Source of the DNA: Picochlorum sp. 'celeri'
Lineage: Eukaryota > Chlorophyta > Trebouxiophyceae
Reading direction: 5' to 3'
NCBI GenBank assembly: GCA_010909725.1
Contig: JAACMV010000022.1
Location: 620,001-684,000, forward strand
Length of the DNA stretch: 64,000 nucleotides
The position numbers and the translations under genes are program-made. The notes under the pieces are model-generated. The model was not told where the DNA came from. It did not search any database and saw nothing but the letters and a program-made list of their open reading frames with translations. This document shows positions 57,831-64,000 of this stretch, one piece after another; within the stretch, counting starts at the first letter, position 1, and every line of letters begins with the position of its first letter.

Positions 57831-59259
57831 ATGTTAGCCTCTGTATCCAGGGCGGCAAGAAGAGCCTATCCAGAGGTTCAGGCCTGTTTCAGGACTGTTT
57901 CTTCGACTCAGGCTGCTATGAATACCTCCTTGAGACCTGATGTACGTATTATCCCGGTGATCTGTTGAGTATGCCTGCGTATTTGGAAATTGTCCTGACG
58001 GTCGATCTGACACGCGCAGGAAGAGATGCACGCGATTGATGAGTCCAGTAAAGGTCCATCTGGTGTGTTGGAAGTCCCAAGAAGGTTTCTGATGGGTCCT
58101 GGGCCGGCGAATGCCGACCCAAGGGTATTAAACGCGCAGGCTCTTCCTCTGCTTGGGCACATGTGCGTTTATTTTGGTCTGCCGTATATCTGATTAAATT
58201 TGAGTGTCTAAATGCTAATGTTTTTACAGGCATCCACCATTCTTGAAGATTATGGATGAGATCCAGGAGGGCCTCAGGTACCTGTTCCAGACAAAGTCTC
58301 CATATACACTGTGTGTGAGTGGGACTGGTCATGCTGGTATGGAAGCTTGCATCGCCAATTTGGTGGAGCCAGGGGAGACTGTGATTGTTGGGAACAAGGG
58401 AATTTGGGGAGAACGTGTGTGTGACATGGCGGGAAGATTTGGTGCAAATGTTGTGGAATTGAAGAAAGAGGCAGGCAAGACATTTTCTTTTGACGAGTTG
58501 AAGGCGGCGGTGGAGAAGGAGAAGCCAGCAGTGCTTTTCTTGTGCCAAGGAGAGTCATCTACTGGAGTGCAACAGAGTCTTGCAGGGCTTGGTGATTTGT
58601 GCGAAAAGAATGGCACTCTGCTCTTGGTGGATACCGTCTGTTCCTTGGGTGGAGTTCCATTGTTTGCTGATGAGTGGAAGGTGGATGCCATTTACAGTGG
58701 AAGCCAGAAATGCTTGTCTGCCCCACCTGGTGCTGCCCCCCTTTTCCTCAGCCAGAGGGCTTTGGACAAGATCAAATCACGCAAGACAAAAGTGCGCAGT
58801 TATTATTTGGACATGAATCTGGTGGGTGACTACTGGGGATGGTATGGCAGCAGAAGCTATCATCACACTGGAATGGTGAGCATGTGGTATTCGATGAGAG
58901 AGGCGTTGGCCCTCGTCGCCGAAGAAGGGCTTGATGCAATGTGGAAAAGGCATCAATGTGTCCACGAGCAGCTCTGGGCAGGATTGAGCGAGATGGGATT
59001 GAAGCCTTTTGTGGAGGATCCAAAAGATCGTCTGTGCACTGTGAACACCATCAAGGTTCCAGAGGGAGTTGATTGGGCTGCAGTTTGCAAAAACGCAATG
59101 GACAAGTACGAAGTAGAGATTGCTGGAGGACTTGGACCAAGCGCAGGAAAAGTTTGGAGAATTGGACTCATGGGGTACAATGCTACCCCTGCTACAGTTG
59201 AATTGGTTTTGGCAGCTTTCAAGGATGGCTTGACCAAGCAAGGATATCTTCCAAAGTAA
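57831..59259 (+). CDS. AGT: Alanine/serine-glyoxylate aminotransferase
   Basis: Class V PLP aminotransferase making glycine from glyoxylate. Exons 57831-57941, 58020-58162 and 58230-59259 give 427 residues. The N-terminus MLASVSRAARRAYPEVQACF is a mitochondrial-style presequence (about 35 residues). Core motifs: RFLMGPGPANADPRVL, CVSGTGHAGMEACIANLVEP, LLLVDTVCSLGGVPLF, and the PLP Lys in YSGSQKCLSAPPGAAPLFLS. In land plants this enzyme is peroxisomal with a C-terminal SRL/SRI. Here the C-terminus is GYLPK, which is not a standard PTS1, so mitochondrial glyoxylate metabolism, as described for some green algae, is favoured. Confidence 0.94.
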
Positions 59260-59350
59260 ATTGCATGTTGCAAAAACTATGGTTCGATTTTAGAGAAAAT
59301 GTAAAATCATTACGTTTATGAGAATCAAAGAAATGAAAGCAAATGAAAAT

Positions 59351-60528
59351 TTAATTATTCAAAAGGGTTTGCATCTTATCCACCGTGTACAGCATTACAC
59401 CATTAGCAGGGGCAGCTCGTAGCAAACATGGAGTAAATCCTCTATAAAATCGCCCCACACCACCTTCACTCCATAAAGTTTTCATGGTAGATACGAAGTT
59501 TGGATACTTTCTTTCAGAGGGAATGATTGAGTCAGTCATCATTGCACTCTTAATCACATCAACTGGATAAATGGCCAGCCAGTACATGATTCCTCCCAGG
59601 CCACCAGCGCCAATAACAACAGGTGCAGAGAGGTCTTTAACTTCACAATTTTGATGCTCTGCCATCTTCCTCTTCATTACCTCAAATGATCCCAGATAGA
59701 TTGCGTTAGCTGGTGTATTTCTGAGTATTGTTGGCCCGAGTCCCTGGAATGGACCTTTGATACCAGATGTGGCAATAGTTGCCTTAACACACTGAGTTAC
59801 TGTTGTATAAGGAGCTGCAGTTGTACAAAAAATAAATGTCGTGAATCCAGTGATCAACAAAAATTGAATGGAGAAAAACTTACGCTTGTAGGTAGGATCA
59901 GACTTTGCCCTGATAATCTGGACTTGGATCTGCGATTTGTAAAAATCTATCGGAGCTTCCGTGAATGCCGCAAGGAAACCCGTTATCATACCAGCCTTGT
60001 AAAAATCGAGCGTTGTCAGAGTTCTGGTAGTCCCATCTGCATTGGTACCCAGCCATCTCTTTGACTCTCCAAATGCACTGAACAATGTGGCTCTAAAGAG
60101 CATTTGCCCAGCAAGAGGCGATGCAACTCCCTATAGAATAAATTATAGACACAGTGTCATAACAATATTGTATCATCCAACACAAAAGCCATTCTGCATA
60201 CCTTGTACAAACCTCCAACTCCTTCCCACTGGAGAGTCTTCTTTAAGCAATCAAAGGCTCCAGAATATACAGGATTCGTTGCGGATTGTGTCTGTAATCT
60301 TACTTTGATAGTATCTACATACATACAGCAGCAATCGATGTTAATTACCGTAACAGATGGCATTGAACAGGTGGTGACCAGAGACATACCAAATGGGTGC
60401 CCAACTCCTACGACGGCAATGCCTCCGACGGTTCCAGCAGTGCAATCCTTCAGGAATTTCACCACTCCATTGGATGGAGACAACTTAGCCGTAGTCGTCG
60501 CCAGGTTTGGTGCTTGAGTCTGCTCCAT
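59351..60528 (-). CDS. Mitochondrial carrier family (SLC25) protein
   Basis: Exons 60390-60528, 60202-60314, 59884-60130 and 59351-59814 give 320 residues. All three carrier repeats are present, with signatures [28 protein letters not shown] and [13 protein letters not shown], plus the RG(x)P-type ends [20 protein letters not shown] and [20 protein letters not shown]. Closest in feel to the carnitine/basic amino-acid (BOU, SLC25A20/29) branch from [11 protein letters not shown]. The second contact motif PIDFYKSQ is unusual for that branch, so no substrate is assigned. Adjacent to the AGT gene. Confidence 0.88.
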
Positions 60529-60987
60529 GTGTAACCAAAATTGAAGTGCGACTCGGGAGAAACGAGGATTCCCGAGCGATCTACAACACCAAATGAACAA
60601 AAAAAGCGAAAAAGACGAAAATGTATCAAGATTATCAAATCTTAATGGCCTTGTAAGCGATTCACACTGGTTTATGGGGCACTACTATCTACAATCTGAT
60701 GGTAGACTTTGCACCCATTCTGCCTCGTGTGAACGGTGGATTGTGAGCCCTCAGCAGATTACATTCGTAGTTAAGCCGTGCTAACGAGGAATGTGGATGG
60801 ATGCACTGGTTGCGTGTGACGTGAAAGTTTCATCCCTTAGTCTGAATAAAGTCTCAGTGCTAGTTTGATCACACAACCATGGCCATGTTTAGCTGTGGAC
60901 ATTACCCATCATGTAGCTGCTGACAACCTTTCACCCTGATTATCTTTCTTTTACATTTCATCGGCGCTTTAGAAGACTGTTGATACC
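60529..60987. other. Intergenic, divergent carrier/RraA-like promoters
   Basis: 459 bases between opposite start codons. No gene or RNA recognised; short frames here are not protein-like. Confidence 0.4.
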
Positions 60988-61739
60988 ATGCAAACCATCG
61001 TTCGTCGCCAGGGAGGCCGTTTCTATGGTGCTACATGTCGGTGGTTGAGTGACATGCCAACAACGCAAACGCCACCCCCGAACGCAGCGAGAGGAGCGAC
61101 TGCTGACCTTTGTGATATTTATATTACCGATCCAGTGGATAAAGTAACACATGGGGGTGTTCAAATCGCACAGCCGATTTTCAAGTACGCTTGTGAAACC
61201 CAGCTCACTATGACCTTAGGGCTTATTTGTTGACGGAACAGGATGTCTTCGATCTGCAGGGACCTCGGAGGCAAGATCAGGTTCAGTGGTAAGATCTCCA
61301 CTGTTAAGTGCTTTGAGAACAACCCACTTGTGAGGAAAACGCTGGAGGAGGATGGACACGGTCGAGTGTTAGTTGTTGATGGCGGTGGCAGCTTGAGATG
61401 TGCACTGCTTGGTGATAACATCGCTGAGATGGCATATAAAAACGGTTGGGATGTACGTTATGGCTCCCTTGTAGTTTGGTTAAGAAACAAATTAGGTCAA
61501 TGTTTTGTGAATTGCAGGGCATTATCATTCATGGTTGCATCCGGGATTCTGAGGACATTGGTAAGATGCCTTTGGGTGTCAAGGCACTGAATACCTACCC
61601 CCTGAAAAGTTCAAAAAGAGATGTAGGGCTTCGAGATGTTCCTTTGACGTTTGCAGGATGCAATTTTGAGCCAGGAAACTATGTCTATGCAGACAAGGAC
61701 GGCATCCTTGTCTCCAAAGAAGAACTTAAAGCAAATTAA
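60988..61739 (+). CDS. RraA-like protein (HMG/CHA-aldolase fold)
   Basis: Exons 60988-61184, 61260-61452 and 61518-61739 give 203 residues. The fold is Rra[69 protein letters not shown] and [13 protein letters not shown]. In E. coli RraA inhibits RNase E; related proteins are class II 4-hydroxy-4-methyl-2-oxoglutarate/oxaloacetate aldolases, and plant homologues exist. GDN with a downstream R and D keeps the aldolase metal/substrate residues, so either activity is possible. The first ~35 residues ([20 protein letters not shown]) suggest organelle import. The last 14 bases overlap the end of the ETF-beta gene. Confidence 0.9.
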
Positions 61740-62544
61740 TCAATTCATCAGCACTTCCAAGCATCTTCAGCGGCCTCTTTGTATCTCTTTGTTCATAACT
61801 AATTGTCTCGATGTCAGAATGTAAAGATATTCCTAGATCACTCGCGTGTATTTTTTCAATGCTCTTTTTCTTTGCCTTCATCAAATTTGCTAGGGTTGAA
61901 TACCGAGGAGTATTCAGCCTCAAATCTGCAGTAACTACAGCTGGTATGGATACATCAATTGTCTGTAGACCGTCATCTATTTCCCTCGTAACTATTAGTG
62001 TATTTCGATCATTGCAATAGTCTACTTGTTTTGCCTGAGTTGCCTGGGCACACTGCATCAATCCAGCCAACATTTGACCAGTTTGACTGCAATCATCATC
62101 CACAGATTGCTTTCCAAGAAAGATTACATCACATGCTTTCATTTGAGCCACATGAGATAGTATTTTCGCAACCTGTAGCTGTCTCAGTGGCTCTTCAGCC
62201 AATACGTGCACTGCCTCATCTACAGAACCCTTGGACAAGCCTGTCCTCAACACTTGGACAGCGTCCGCATCACCCACAGTCACAATGGTCACACCACTAA
62301 ACACTTTGGATTCCTTTAATCTCAGAGCCTCTTCCAGAGCAATATCACAGAAAGGATTCAAAGCCCACGCGACTTGAGAAAGATCCAAAGAACCCTGCAT
62401 GTAATCAATAAGGCCTTCATCCCTCTTCCTCAACACTCCAATCCAAATCAGTATCAGACATACCCCATCCTTATGTACTCGAACGATCGAGTTGTAATCC
62501 GGAACTCGCTTCAAGGCAACAAGGGCTCTTCGAAGAAATGACAT
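61726..62544 (-). CDS. ETFB: Electron transfer flavoprotein beta subunit
   Basis: With ETF-alpha it carries electrons from mitochondrial acyl-CoA and branched-chain dehydrogenases to ETF:ubiquinone oxidoreductase. Exons 62464-62544 and 61726-62394 give 249 residues. Motifs: ALVALKRVPDYNSIVRVHKD, WALNPFCDIALEEALRLKE, VTIVTVGDADAVQVLRTGLS, CDVIFLGKQSVDDDCSQTGQ and SIPAVVTADLRLNTPRYSTL, the last being the recognition-loop/signature region. The 69-base intron (62395-62463) is in frame without a stop, so unspliced RNA would still read through with 23 extra residues. Confidence 0.94.
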   Translation of the reverse strand: MSFLRRALVALKRVPDYNSIVRVHKDGVCLILIWIGVLRKRDEGLIDYMQGSLDLSQVAWALNPFCDIALEEALRLKESKVFSGVTIVTVGDADAVQVLRTGLSKGSVDEAVHVLAEEPLRQLQVAKILSHVAQMKACDVIFLGKQSVDDDCSQTGQMLAGLMQCAQATQAKQVDYCNDRNTLIVTREIDDGLQTIDVSIPAVVTADLRLNTPRYSTLANLMKAKKKSIEKIHASDLGISLHSDIETISYEQRDTKRPLKMLGSADELINLL

Positions 62545-62892
62545 AATCTCAAGGAATTCAACCTGAGCATCGAAATGGCAACTATCTTCATCTCATCATA
62601 TGCGTATTTAAATATATTAATGGGGTAATCATGCTATCTGACGTTTAAAAACTTGACGTGGCCATGGCCAGTCGAAAGATCTAGATCTCAGATCTGAGGG
62701 CAGTCACATCAGGGACTAAACAATCAGCAAATCGGTGCATGCATATGACTCAGGAAATTCACATGCAATTGAATATTCTCAATATTGTTTTATTTATCTG
62801 AGTTTCTGAACTCCCCCGAGTGTATCAGTCTTTTGCGTGTACCTTGTCTGTGGCATGAAAGAGCAACGGTGACTCAAGCGCAACATTTCAGT
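62545..62892. other. Intergenic, divergent ETFB/PRP43 promoters
   Basis: 348 bases between opposite starts. Contains tgcatgcata at 62737-62746 and several AT-rich runs; no gene recognised. Confidence 0.4.

Positions 62893-64000
<1,108 letters not shown>

Overview
This is a nuclear window from a photosynthetic eukaryote, most likely a green alga (Viridiplantae) with a compact genome. The evidence is Rubisco activase with a transit peptide, a Y3IP1-type photosystem I assembly factor, a plant-type WAPL, a COV/LCV (DUF502) membrane protein, PDX1-type vitamin B6 synthesis, and spliceosomal introns in most genes. Introns are short (about 55-140 nt). Many 5' splice sites read GTRYGT (gtatgt, gtacgt, gtgcgt), a form common in green algae. 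I cannot name the species.

I resolve 43 protein genes, about one per 1.5 kb, and no tRNA, rRNA, mobile element or CRISPR array. Left part (1-15.2 kb): Rubisco activase, Alba, BSD-domain protein, GINS subunit PSF1, pantothenate synthetase, Rab geranylgeranyltransferase beta, SPOUT1, an M14 carboxypeptidase, WDR83, an apyrase, and a TPT-family transporter. Middle (15.5-36.8 kb): a 1299-residue unidentified protein, a small secreted cysteine-rich protein, Y3IP1-like, SLC30A9-like zinc transporter, FtsJ methyltransferase, an unidentified helical protein, an AIMP1/Arc1p-like tRNA-binding protein, class III ADH/GSNOR, cohesin RAD21, V-ATPase assembly factor VMA22, an F-box/Sel1 protein, a plastid PRC-barrel protein, a tiny membrane protein, and a CK1/TTBK kinase. 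Right part (36.9-64 kb): a zinc-motif membrane protein, cis-prenyltransferase, TrmH methyltransferase, COV-like, PDX1, a CBS protein, FYV7-like, an unidentified organellar protein, DDB1, EPL1, WAPL, malate dehydrogenase, alanine aminotransferase, alanine/serine-glyoxylate aminotransferase, an SLC25 carrier, an RraA-like protein, ETF-beta, and the 5' part of the DEAH helicase PRP43/DHX15.

Functional links: MDH, AlaAT and AGT are consecutive and, with Rubisco activase, touch photorespiration. RAD21 and WAPL are both cohesin components. PanC and PDX1 make cofactors. Convergent neighbours are packed extremely tightly: coding ends lie 1-29 nt apart, and in one case overlap by 14 bp, so 3' UTRs must overlap in antisense. 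Exon models were built by hand from reading frame, GT/GC-AG sites and family alignment from memory; no search was run.
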